A DNA stretch of 64,000 nucleotides from Streptacidiphilus sp. P02-A3a. GTDB taxonomy: Bacteria; Actinomycetota; Actinomycetes; Streptomycetales; Streptomycetaceae. Made by a program: the position numbers and the translations under genes. The stretch is taken from NCBI RefSeq assembly GCF_014084105.1, contig NZ_CP048289.1, forward strand, positions 3,171,922 through 3,235,921, in the 5' to 3' direction. The notes beneath the pieces are model-generated. The model was not told where the DNA came from. It ran no database searches and saw only the letters and a list, made by a program, of their open reading frames with translations. Below, one piece after another: positions 51,650 to 59,784 of this stretch. Positions within the stretch are counted from its first letter, which is position 1, and the number at the start of each line of letters is the position of its first letter.

Positions 51650-53683
51650 TCAGAGGCTGCGCGGGCACTGGTAGAGCCGCTGGCCGTCCACGCCGCCGCC
51701 GTAGGTCCGGCTGGGGACCTCCTGGCAGCGGTGCGCGACCAGGGCGGTGGCCCGGGCGGCGACGGTGTTCGGCGGGAGCGGTCCGCTGATCGGCGAGGGC
51801 TGCCCGAGCAGCACGTAGCGCAGCCGTCCGGTGGCGATGGACTTCCGCAGCGCGGGCAGGGTGGGGGAGGGGACCTGGTCGGTGAAGCCGCCCATCGGCA
51901 GCACCTCCGCGCCGGTGGCCAGGATGTACGGCGAGGCCACCGACCAGTCGGTGGTCGCGAACAGGTAGCGGGCGCCCTGCTGGTGCGCCTGGAGGTACGA
52001 CATCAGCTCCCGCTGACTGTGGCTGAGCCGCTGCGTGTGGCGGCCCCAGATCTGCGCCATGGCCTCGGCCGCGGCGGCCTCGGTGCCGGAGTGCGCGGCC
52101 GACGGCGGCTGGTGCCGCACCGAGACCGGCCCGACCGCGCCCATGCCGGAGTGGCTGTAGACCGGGTCGAACACCGAGGAGCTCCAGGCGGCCGGGGCCA
52201 GCAGTACCGCGGCCAGCCCGGCCGCGAGCCCGAACCCCGCCACGCCGAGCCCGCGCCGCCGGGGCGGCCGCGATCCGGACCGCAGCAGCGGCGCGGCCAG
52301 CAGCAGCACCGACGCCAGCGCCAGGCCCGCCACGGCCGGGGCCAGCCAGGGCAGGAACCTCGGGTAGTCCCGGGCCACCAGCGCGCCCCAGCCCGCCGTG
52401 ACCGCGACCGTGGCGGGGAGCCCCCAGGCGCCGTAGCCGCCCGCCCGGTACGCCTGCCAGAGCTGGACCAGGCCCGCCCCGGTCAGCGCGGCCAGCGGCG
52501 CGGCGATCACGCCCATGTAGTAGGTGTGGCCGCCGACGCTCCCGGCGCTGAAGACCAGCAGGTAGGTCGCCAACCAGCCGCCCCAGAGCAGGAATCCGGC
52601 CCGGCGGACGTCGGTGCGCGGGGCCCGCCGCCGCTGGTACAGGCCGAAGCCGAGGGCGAGCGCGCCCAGCGGGTAGAGCCATCCGGTCTGCGAGGCCAGC
52701 GGCCCGGCCAGCATCTTGTCCCAGCCGCCCTCCGGCTCGCCGCCGCCCGTGCGGTCTCCCGCCTGGTGCCCGGCCTGCTGGGGGACCGGCGCCGTGCCGG
52801 GCATGCCGCCGGTCCGCACGGCCGAGACGCTGCCGGTGTCCCCGGCGTTCAGGCCGACGGAGGAGAAGCGGTTCAGGAAGTTGTAGCCGACCACCATGCT
52901 GACCGCCGAGTTGTCGGTGGTGCCGTCCACGTACGGGCGGTCGTGCGCGGGGGTGAGCGTGACCAGCAGCACCCAGGAGGCGGACACCGCCAGGGCGACC
53001 GCCCCGGCCAGCGCCAGCTGCCCCAGCCTGCGGCGCAGCGCGGGCGGCGCCGACAGCAGGTACACGGTCGCCAGGACCGGCAGGACCGCGAAGGCCTCCA
53101 GCATCTTCGCCTGGAACGCCAGCCCGACCCAGAACGCGGCCAGCAGCAGCGTCCGGGTGCGGCCGTCGCGGGCGGCGCGCTGGGTGGCCTCGGCGGCCAG
53201 CAGCAGCAGCAGGGTGAACGCCGGGTCCTCGACGGAGGTGCGGAACAGCCCGGCGACGACGGGGGTGAGCGTGAACGCGAAGGCGGCCAGCAGCGCGGCG
53301 TTGACGCCCGCCCAGACGCGGACCGCCCGGTACAGCACCAGCACGCTGAGCACGCCCTCGACGGCCTGCGGCAGCGCCAGCGACCAGGGGTGGAAGCCCA
53401 GCAGTCGGGCGGAGAGCGCCTGCGGCCACAGGAAGCCGGGGAGTTTGTCCAGGGTGATGGTGTTGCCGGGGTCGAAGGAGCCGTACAGGAACGCCTTCCA
53501 GCTCTCGGTCATGCTGCGGACCGCGTCGGCGTAGAAGGGGTGGTACTGGCTGTGGCCGATGTCCCAGGTGAAGAGCAGGGCGCCGAGCGCGGCGATCAGT
53601 ATCAGTGCGGGACGCGCGTATCGGGGGGCGGTCTGCTGCGGGGACGTGCTGAGCTGGTCCGGGCGGACCACGGTCGTTGCCAT
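51650..53683 (-). CDS. GT39-type membrane glycosyltransferase
   Basis: A 677-residue protein with about 10-12 spans and a large extracellular C-terminal domain. The acidic loop after the first span is WDIGHSQYHPFYADAVRSMTESWKAF, which keeps an Asp in a position similar to the dolichol-/polyprenyl-phosphate-dependent transferases (GT39/ArnT/PMT). RTSVEDPAFTLLLLLAAEA and NTITLDKLPGFLWPQALSARLLG resemble the same group. It likely uses a polyprenyl-phosphate sugar to modify wall or surface molecules. The C-terminus has a soluble domain (QGARYLFATTDWSVASPYIL). Confidence 0.82.
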   Translation of the reverse strand: MATTVVRPDQLSTSPQQTAPRYARPALILIAALGALLFTWDIGHSQYHPFYADAVRSMTESWKAFLYGSFDPGNTITLDKLPGFLWPQALSARLLGFHPWSLALPQAVEGVLSVLVLYRAVRVWAGVNAALLAAFAFTLTPVVAGLFRTSVEDPAFTLLLLLAAEATQRAARDGRTRTLLLAAFWVGLAFQAKMLEAFAVLPVLATVYLLSAPPALRRRLGQLALAGAVALAVSASWVLLVTLTPAHDRPYVDGTTDNSAVSMVVGYNFLNRFSSVGLNAGDTGSVSAVRTGGMPGTAPVPQQAGHQAGDRTGGGEPEGGWDKMLAGPLASQTGWLYPLGALALGFGLYQRRRAPRTDVRRAGFLLWGGWLATYLLVFSAGSVGGHTYYMGVIAAPLAALTGAGLVQLWQAYRAGGYGAWGLPATVAVTAGWGALVARDYPRFLPWLAPAVAGLALASVLLLAAPLLRSGSRPPRRRGLGVAGFGLAAGLAAVLLAPAAWSSSVFDPVYSHSGMGAVGPVSVRHQPPSAAHSGTEAAAAEAMAQIWGRHTQRLSHSQRELMSYLQAHQQGARYLFATTDWSVASPYILATGAEVLPMGGFTDQVPSPTLPALRKSIATGRLRYVLLGQPSPISGPLPPNTVAARATALVAHRCQEVPSRTYGGGVDGQRLYQCPRSL

Positions 53684-53857
53684 GGGCGCAAGCCTGCTGC
53701 CCGCCCCGGGCGGCGACCTCGCCGCAACGCCCGGGACCGGAAGATTTGAACAAGTCGGATGTTTTCTTGATAGTTCCGAAACCTCTGCTTTGCCCGAATC
53801 ACAGATATCCCACGACCACCTGTTCGCACCTCGACCGCGCGTCGTGCGGTCGGCGCG

Positions 53858-55147
53858 TCAGGCCGTGGCGAACTCCGGGATGTCGCGCATGCCGCGCAGC
53901 GGTGAGGTCACCAGCCACACGCCGGTCAGCGCCATGATCGAGGCGCCCACCCAGAGCGCGCCGCGCAGCCCGCACCAGGTCCCCAGCGCGCCGCCGAGCA
54001 GGCCGCCGACCGGGGTGGTGCTGTAGATCAGCCAGCGGATCGAGGCGTTCATCCGGCCGCGCAGCTCCGGCGGGCAGACGGCCTGCCGGTAGGAGACCTG
54101 GGCGGTGTTGTAGATCGCGCCGGAGGCGTTGAAGGCCGCCCACCCGGCCGCGTAGGTCAGCACCCCCCAGCCGGACTGGGTCAGCGGCATCAGGAACACC
54201 AGCGGTGCGGGCACCACCAGCGCCATCCACATGATCCGGGCAGTGCCGACCACCTCGGTGAGCCGCCGCGAGGCCAGGCTGCCGCCGACGCCGCCGATCG
54301 TGCCGAGGCCGAGCACCAGGCCGATCTGGGTCGGCGAGGAGTGCACCGAGCGGACCAGGAAGACCACCTCGATGGCCGTGACCAGGCAGATCCCGAGGTT
54401 CGCGGTGGCGGTGGAGACCGCTATCCGGCGCAGGATCGCGTCACCGAGGACGAAGCGCAGGCCCTCGGCCATCGCCGCGCGGAACCCGACCCGGGGCGCG
54501 GCGGGCGCCGACGCGCCCTTCGGCTCCCGGGCGCGGATCAGCAGCAGCGAGGCCACGCTGGCCCCGTAGGAGAGCGAGTCGGCGGCGATGGCCCGGGCGG
54601 CCGCGCCGAGCAGCGCGGTCAGTCCGGCGCCGAGGGTGGGGCCGACCGCGTCGGCGAACATCTGCGTCGACCGCAGCTTCCCGTTGCCGTCCACCAGGCT
54701 CTCCCGGGGCAGCAGCACCGGCAGGTAGCTCTGGTCGGCGATGTCGAAGACCACCCGCAGTGAGCCCACCACGAAGGCGGCCAGGGCCAGTTGCCACATC
54801 GATACCTTGCCGCCGAAGAGCGAGACCAGCGGGATGCTGCCGATCGCGAGCATCCGCCCGCCATCGCACCACAGCATCAGCGAGCGCCGGTCCACGCGGT
54901 CCACCAGTACCCCGGCGGGCAGCGACAGTACCAGGAACGGAAGTCTGCCCATCACCCCGAGCAGCGCCACCTGAAAGGTGTTCGCGTGCAGTTGAACGGC
55001 GATCAGGGGCAGCACCAGCGTGGAGACGGCGGAGCCCAGATCGCTGACGGCACCGCCCGACCACAGCAGCACGAAATCCCGATGGCGCCAGAGCGAGGTG
55101 GTCGGTGAGGGATCCGACGTCTTCTTTGGCATGGTCTGTTCAGGCAC
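53858..55147 (-). CDS. MFS transporter
   Basis: A 429-residue protein with 12 predicted spans, of the MFS DHA3/enterobactin-exporter-like type. Seen: LLWSGGAVSDLGSAVSTLVLPLIAV (span 1), PAGVLVDRVDRRSLMLWCD (motif A), LRSTQMFADAVGPTLGAGLTALLG (span 5). A GTG at 55147 is used; ATG at 55132 would shorten it. The substrate is unknown. It is separated from the GT39 gene by 175 bases that contain A/T-rich promoter-like sequence. Confidence 0.82.
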   Translation of the reverse strand: MPEQTMPKKTSDPSPTTSLWRHRDFVLLWSGGAVSDLGSAVSTLVLPLIAVQLHANTFQVALLGVMGRLPFLVLSLPAGVLVDRVDRRSLMLWCDGGRMLAIGSIPLVSLFGGKVSMWQLALAAFVVGSLRVVFDIADQSYLPVLLPRESLVDGNGKLRSTQMFADAVGPTLGAGLTALLGAAARAIAADSLSYGASVASLLLIRAREPKGASAPAAPRVGFRAAMAEGLRFVLGDAILRRIAVSTATANLGICLVTAIEVVFLVRSVHSSPTQIGLVLGLGTIGGVGGSLASRRLTEVVGTARIMWMALVVPAPLVFLMPLTQSGWGVLTYAAGWAAFNASGAIYNTAQVSYRQAVCPPELRGRMNASIRWLIYSTTPVGGLLGGALGTWCGLRGALWVGASIMALTGVWLVTSPLRGMRDIPEFATA

Positions 55148-55304
55148 AGCACATGACTACACCAGGAGCGGGCCCGCGCCAACCGGTTCCGAGATCTTCA
55201 CAACTCCGAGTGGTGTCACACCTGGCGTCCTACCTGCTGAGACTCCCGCGGGCGGGTCCAGGTTCCATACCGACCGCCCCGACCCACGGGGGAACGCCGA
55301 AAAG

Positions 55305-55345
55305 CGAGGTGGCCCCCCTGGTCCGAGACCAGGGGGGCCACCTCG
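55305..55345 (-). terminator. Strong terminator of the tRNA-Leu gene
   Basis: A perfect 19-base stem (CGAGGTGGCCCCCCTGGTC) with a 3-base loop, followed on the minus strand by CTTTTC. It is 41 bases past the tRNA 3' end. Confidence 0.9.
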
Positions 55346-55385
55346 TGAAAACCGACAGGCCGTTCATCGTGAACGACCCGATGCG

Positions 55386-55468
55386 TGCGCGAGGGGGGAC
55401 TTGAACCCCCACGCCCCGAAGGGCACTAGCACCTCAAGCTAGCGCGTCTGCCATTCCGCCACCCGCGC
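55386..55468 (-). tRNA. tRNA-Leu, anticodon GAG
   Basis: On the minus strand the sequence begins GCGCGGG and ends CTCGCGC plus A, pairing over seven bases with one G-T. The anticodon arm is CTAGC-TTGAGGT-GCTAG, giving GAG, which reads CTC/CTT. A variable arm (TGCCCTTCGGGGCG) typical of Leu tRNA is present, and the T-arm has GGGGGTTCAAGTCCCCC. CCA is not encoded. No integrated element is seen at its 3' end. Confidence 0.95.
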
Positions 55469-55691
55469 ATCGTGGTCGCCCGCGCCGCGTCTCCGCCGCG
55501 CTGACGTTGATAACCATAGCAAAGATCAGCCGGGGTTCCGAACCGGCTATCCCGGGCGGGACCTGGGCAGACGTGGGGGTCGAGGGGGTCCGGAGGGGCC
55601 TTTGCGGGGCCGGTCGGGCGGGCTTGGGGGGAGGATGGTGGGGACCGCGCCCGGGGGGAAGCCTGGGGCGACCACGGAGAGGCTGACTGAC

Positions 55692-57014
55692 ATGAGCGAG
55701 TCGAGCATGACAGCGAGGACCGGCGAGGACGAGGTCGCCGACCTGTGCCGCGACCTGATCCGCATCGACACCAGTAACTACGGCGACGGCTCCGGGCCGG
55801 GGGAACGGGCCGCCGCCGAGTACGTGGCCGAGAAGCTGGCCGAGTTCGGGTTGCAGCCGGAGATCTTCGAGTCGGAGCGGGGGCGGGCCAGCACCGTCGC
55901 CCGGATCGCGGGCGAGGACCCGTCCCGCCCGGCGCTGCTGATCCACGGCCACACCGACGTCGTCCCGGCCAACGCCGACGACTGGACCCACCACCCGTTC
56001 GCGGGCGAGATCGCCGACGGCTGCGTCTGGGGCCGGGGCGCCGTGGACATGAAGGACATGGACGCGATGACCCTGGCGGTGGTCCGCGACCGGCTGCGCA
56101 CCGGGCGCAAGCCCCCGCGCGACATCGTGCTGGCCTTCCTCGCCGACGAGGAGGCGGGCGGCGTCTACGGGGCGCACCACCTGGTGGACAACCACCGGGG
56201 CCTGTTCGACGGGGTCACCGAGGCCATCGGCGAGGTCGGCGGCTTCTCCTTCACCGTCAACGAGAACCTGCGGCTGTACCTGGTGGAGACGGCGGAGAAG
56301 GGGATGCACTGGATGCGCCTCACCGTCGACGGCACCGCCGGTCACGGCTCGATGACCAACAAGGACAACGCGATCACCGAGCTGTGCGAGGCGGTGGCGC
56401 GGCTCGGACGGCACAAGTTCCCGGTGCGGGTCACCAAGAGCGTCCGGCACTTCCTGGACGAGCTCTCCGACGCCCTCGGCGTCGAGCTGGACCCGGAGGA
56501 CATGGACACCACCCTGGCCCGGCTCGGCGGCATCGCCAAGCTGATCGGGGCGACGCTGAGCAACACCGCGCAGCCGACCATGCTCGGCGCGGGCTACAAG
56601 GTCAACGTGATCCCGGGCCAGGCCACGGCGCACGTGGACGGCCGCTACCTGCCCGGGTACGAGGAGGAGTTCCTGGCCGAGCTGGACGCGGTGCTCGGGC
56701 CGCGCGTCCGCCGTGAGGACGTGCACACCGACAAGGCCGTCGAGACCAGCTTCGACGGGGCGCTGGTGGAGGCCATGCAGATGGCGCTGAAGGCCGAGGA
56801 CCCGATCGCCCGGGCGGTGCCGTACTGCCTCTCCGGCGGCACCGACGCCAAGTCCTTCAGCGAGCTGGGCATCCGCTGCTTCGGCTTCGCGCCGCTGCGA
56901 CTGCCCCCGGAGCTGGACTTCGCCGGGATGTTCCACGGCGTGGACGAGCGGGTGCCGGTGGACTCGCTGCAGTTCGGCGTCCGGGTGCTGGACCGCTTCA
57001 TCGACGCCTGCTGA
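55692..57014 (+). CDS. M20-family metallopeptidase
   Basis: Zinc aminoacylase/peptidase of 440 residues. The ATG at 55692 has GAGAGG upstream. Metal ligands are visible: HGHTDVVPA, WGRGAVDMKDMDA with the bridging Asp, and LADEEAGGVYGAHH with the catalytic Glu pair. The dimerisation domain has GHGSMTNKDNAI. It hydrolyses acyl-amino acids or dipeptides in the cytoplasm; the exact substrate is unknown. In Streptomyces this type of peptidase is usually next to chaplin genes, as here. Confidence 0.9.
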   Translation: MSESSMTARTGEDEVADLCRDLIRIDTSNYGDGSGPGERAAAEYVAEKLAEFGLQPEIFESERGRASTVARIAGEDPSRPALLIHGHTDVVPANADDWTHHPFAGEIADGCVWGRGAVDMKDMDAMTLAVVRDRLRTGRKPPRDIVLAFLADEEAGGVYGAHHLVDNHRGLFDGVTEAIGEVGGFSFTVNENLRLYLVETAEKGMHWMRLTVDGTAGHGSMTNKDNAITELCEAVARLGRHKFPVRVTKSVRHFLDELSDALGVELDPEDMDTTLARLGGIAKLIGATLSNTAQPTMLGAGYKVNVIPGQATAHVDGRYLPGYEEEFLAELDAVLGPRVRREDVHTDKAVETSFDGALVEAMQMALKAEDPIARAVPYCLSGGTDAKSFSELGIRCFGFAPLRLPPELDFAGMFHGVDERVPVDSLQFGVRVLDRFIDAC

Positions 57015-57183
57015 GCCGGTCCCTGCCGGATTCCCGGCACTCTGCCCCCTTTTGTCGCTCAGGGGTTCGCCCGGACCACCGTAATGAGTGAATCCATCAG
57101 ACCGCACGTACCCCGTTTGCCGCAGTGTCGTTCATCCATGTGCAGCCCGCCGAACGGGCTGCACTGTCGACTAGGAGGACGTC

Positions 57184-57423
57184 ATGCAGGTCAAGAAGAT
57201 TGTCGCGGTCGCCGCGGCCACCGGTGGTCTGGTGCTCGCCGGCGCCGGGGTCGCGTCCGCTCACGGTGCGCAGGCCGAGGGTGCTGCCTGGAACTCCCCG
57301 GGTGTGGTGTCCGGCAACACCATCCAGGTGCCGGTCCACATCCCGGTGAACGTCTGTGGCAACACCATCAGCGTCATCGGTCTGCTGAACCCGGCCTTCG
57401 GGAACAGCTGCAAGAACTTCTGA
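57184..57423 (+). CDS. Short chaplin
   Basis: A 79-residue secreted hydrophobic protein starting MQVKKIVAVAAATGGL, with a strong TAGGAGG site. After the signal peptide (cut near SAHGA) comes one chaplin domain with NSPGVVSGNTIQVPVHIPVN, Cys in NVCGNT and NSCKNF, a spacing typical of short chaplins (ChpD-H). These form amyloid-like fibres that coat aerial hyphae and spores. The gene is followed by a terminator hairpin and a long chaplin gene. Confidence 0.93.
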   Translation: MQVKKIVAVAAATGGLVLAGAGVASAHGAQAEGAAWNSPGVVSGNTIQVPVHIPVNVCGNTISVIGLLNPAFGNSCKNF

Positions 57424-57458
57424 TCATCTCCGGAACGATTCCGGGGCCTTGACGAACA

Positions 57459-57497
57459 CGTGGTCCCGGGGGGCGAACCATGCCCCCCGGGACCACG
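57459..57497 (+). terminator. Hairpin after the short chaplin
   Basis: A perfect 16-base stem CGTGGTCCCGGGGGGC with a 7-base loop, just beyond the short chaplin gene. Confidence 0.85.
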
Positions 57498-57649
57498 GCG
57501 TTCCCCGCCACCGGCGGTACCCGCCCGGACGGTCACTCGGACGAATGAAAGCCGCCCACGGCGCGGCACATGGACAGCTCCGCATCGTTACGGAGTGTGC
57601 GGGTCTAGGTCTCGTAAGCAAGAAAGACAAACTGAGGGCAGGGCAACAC

Positions 57650-58504
57650 ATGCGACAAGCTGCCACGCGCGGTCTGCTCACGGTCATGGCGACCGGGAGC
57701 GTCCTGGCATCCACCGCCGGCTATGCGTACGCGGACGCCAGCGCTATCGGCGCTGCCGCCGACTCCCCGGGCGTGGGCTCGGGCAACACCGTCCAGGTGC
57801 CGCTCGCGGTACCGGTGAACGTCTGCGGAAACACCGTCAACGTGGTCGGGCTGCTCAACCCGGCCATGGGCAACAACTGTAGGAATGTCACACACCACGG
57901 CGCGGAGGGCGCGCCGAGCGGGGACAACGGAGCCGGTGCGGGTGCCGGCGTCGGGCACCTGCCGGGCGGCGGGCACCTGCCGGGCGGCGGGCACCTGCCC
58001 GGTCTCGGCCACGTCCCCGGTCTCGGTCACCTCCCCGGTGGCGGGCACGTCGACAACGGCGGCAGCACGGCCACCGGCGGCAGCACGGCCACCGGCGGCA
58101 GCCACGACTCGCCCGGCGTGGGCTCGGGCAACACCGTCCAGCTGCCGATCGCGATCCCGGTGAACGCCTGTGGTGACTCGGTGAGCGTCATCGGCCTGCT
58201 CAACCCGGCCTATGGCAACCACTGCGCCAACGTGGGGGGCGTCGCACCGGTCCATCCGGTCACGCCGCCCACGCACTGCGCTCCGCCGCCGCCGGTGACC
58301 ACCCGCAGGGCCACCCCGCCGGCACCGCGCCACAGCCCGCCGCCTCCGGCGACCCGGGTGCTGGCGGCGGTGCCGGTGGCGCACCAGGCCGTACTCGCCT
58401 CCACCGGCGCGTCCGACGACCTGGACGTGCTGGTTCCCGGCGCCGCGGCGCTGGTGCTCGGCGGCGGTGTGCTCTACCGCCGCTCCCGTCCGGGACAGCG
58501 CTGA
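57650..58504 (+). CDS. Long chaplin with sortase-type anchor
   Basis: A 284-residue secreted protein with a signal peptide, two chaplin domains (DSPGVGSGNTVQVPLAVPVN and DSPGVGSGNTVQLPIAIPVN) with two Cys each, and a wall-anchor tail. Between the domains lies a Gly/His-rich repeat with the unit GHLPGGG and a GGSTAT repeat, followed later by a Pro-rich stretch. The C-terminus shows LASTG, a hydrophobic span and RRSRPGQR, the LAxTG signal for class E sortase. This matches ChpA-C type proteins that anchor the chaplin layer to the wall. Start at ATG 57650. Confidence 0.92.
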   Translation: MRQAATRGLLTVMATGSVLASTAGYAYADASAIGAAADSPGVGSGNTVQVPLAVPVNVCGNTVNVVGLLNPAMGNNCRNVTHHGAEGAPSGDNGAGAGAGVGHLPGGGHLPGGGHLPGLGHVPGLGHLPGGGHVDNGGSTATGGSTATGGSHDSPGVGSGNTVQLPIAIPVNACGDSVSVIGLLNPAYGNHCANVGGVAPVHPVTPPTHCAPPPPVTTRRATPPAPRHSPPPPATRVLAAVPVAHQAVLASTGASDDLDVLVPGAAALVLGGGVLYRRSRPGQR

Positions 58505-58537
58505 CCCGCGGGCCCCGACGGGGCCGCTGACAGCGAG

Positions 58538-58567
58538 GGGGGCGGTGCGAGAGTTCGCACCGCCCCC
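58538..58567. terminator. Hairpin between long chaplin and DUF5703 gene
   Basis: A perfect 13-base stem GGGGGCGGTGCGA with a 4-base loop between two convergent genes. Confidence 0.8.
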
Positions 58568-58610
58568 GTGGAGTCTGCCGGGCCCCTGGCGGGTGCCCTC
58601 GTGCCCTGGT

Positions 58611-58847
58611 TCAGTCGGTCAGATGATCCGACAGGAAGGACCAGCCGCGAACCTGGCGGATGATCTTTCTGCGCAGCACCACCTTGCGCCGCCCGTCCGG
58701 GTAGAGCCGGAGCCGGTCGAGCTCCCAGTGGCCGTACTCGGCCTCCTCGGTGAGCAGCCGCCGCGCCTCGTTGCGGGAGACGTCGCGCGGGAGCAGCAGC
58801 GAGCGGAACTCGTATTCGGGCTGTTGGACGATTTTGGGTGGGGCCAA
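58611..58847 (-). CDS. DUF5703 family protein
   Basis: A 78-residue cytoplasmic protein, YEFRSLLLPRDVSRNEARRLLTEEAEYGHWELDRLRLYPDGRRKVVLRRKI in pattern (an N-terminal strand, a helix, then two strands), conserved in actinomycetes beside chaplin and peptidase genes. Function unknown. ATG at 58847 with AGGAAACG before it. Confidence 0.82.
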   Translation of the reverse strand: MAPPKIVQQPEYEFRSLLLPRDVSRNEARRLLTEEAEYGHWELDRLRLYPDGRRKVVLRRKIIRQVRGWSFLSDHLTD

Positions 58848-59072
58848 GACGTTTCCTCCTGCAGAGCGGTCGCGGGCTCAAGCCTACGACTGGCGGGTCT
58901 GACAGGGGTTCAGCCCGGTGCCGAACCTGGTCAGGACAGGTTGCCATGAACCTCGCCGCAGCGACAGACCACGGTCGGGTGAGCACCGCCGAAGGACAGA
59001 GTTCGTCCCGAATCGGCGTTGAGGCGATAACTTCTGTGCGCCGCGGGCCCAAGTCCGGATAGCGTCTGCCTC

Positions 59073-59678
59073 ATGTCTGATGTCGCGCAGCCCACCATCG
59101 CCGAGGTACGGAACGCAGCGGAGGCGGTCAAGGCCGCCATCGACCGCCATCTGGCGGCTGTAGAAGCCCGGACCGGGGAGAACGACCCGGGTGTGGCCGC
59201 CGCTTACGAGGCGTTGGCCCTGGCTGCCGACGCCTATGACGAAGTCCTCTACGACACCCACGACGAGGTCACCCCGTTCGAGGTGCCCAGCCGTCGGGAC
59301 GCGAGCGACTTCCCCGACCCCGACGAGCCGGAGGCGATCACCGTGCTGATCCGGCGTGACTATCTGATCACCGACGCGCTGCGGCTGCGGGCGGCGGCGC
59401 TCAGCGTCGACGGCGCGCCCGAGTCCGCGGCCAGTGTCAGCACCGCGCTCGGCGCGCTGTTCGCCGAGTACGAGCCGGACGAGGTCGCGGGCCGGGCCGA
59501 GGAGTTCGGCCTGGAGGAGGGCGACTCCACGCTCTGGGTGACCGCCGCCGACCCGGCCGAGCCCGGCGACTGGCTGGCCGAGCCCTTCGAGGACGCCGAC
59601 CCGGAGCTGCTGATCTGCCGGTTCGACGTCAGCGAGGCATACGACGACGAGCTGGAGGCGCTGGACCCGGAGCACTGA
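59073..59678 (+). CDS. Conserved hypothetical acidic protein
   Basis: Cytoplasmic protein of 201 residues, very acidic toward the C-terminus. N-terminal helical region TIAEVRNAAEAVKAAIDRHLAAVEA, then an Asp/Glu-rich loop, a beta part (AITVLIRRDYLITDALRLRAAAL) and EFGLEEGDSTLWVTAADPAEPGDWLAEPFEDADPELL. No motif or membrane span. Such proteins occur next to RecD-like genes in Streptomyces; no function is known. Confidence 0.7.
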   Translation: MSDVAQPTIAEVRNAAEAVKAAIDRHLAAVEARTGENDPGVAAAYEALALAADAYDEVLYDTHDEVTPFEVPSRRDASDFPDPDEPEAITVLIRRDYLITDALRLRAAALSVDGAPESAASVSTALGALFAEYEPDEVAGRAEEFGLEEGDSTLWVTAADPAEPGDWLAEPFEDADPELLICRFDVSEAYDDELEALDPEH

Positions 59679-59702
59679 GGCGCGGAGGTCCGGCGCGGTG
59701 GG

Positions 59703-59745
59703 TTCGGCGCGGGGGGTTTCGGCGCGGGGGGTTTCGGCGCGGGGG
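59703..59745. repeat. 15-bp tandem repeat TTCGGCGCGGGGGGT
   Basis: Two exact copies and a degenerate third directly precede the hairpin at 59738, just past the hypothetical gene. It is probably slippage-prone. Confidence 0.7.
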
Positions 59746-59771
59746 TTGGGCCGGTCGGCCCAACCCCCGCG
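59738..59771. terminator. Hairpin between convergent hypothetical and RecD-like genes
   Basis: A perfect 15-base stem CGCGGGGGTTGGGCC with a GGTC loop, between two convergent genes. Confidence 0.82.
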
Positions 59772-59784
59772 GTCGGTCCGCCGC

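Noticed and set aside
55386..55468. tRNA-Leu as an attachment site for an integrated element
   Set aside because: The tRNA is followed by its own terminator and ordinary genes, with no second copy of its 3' end in the window.
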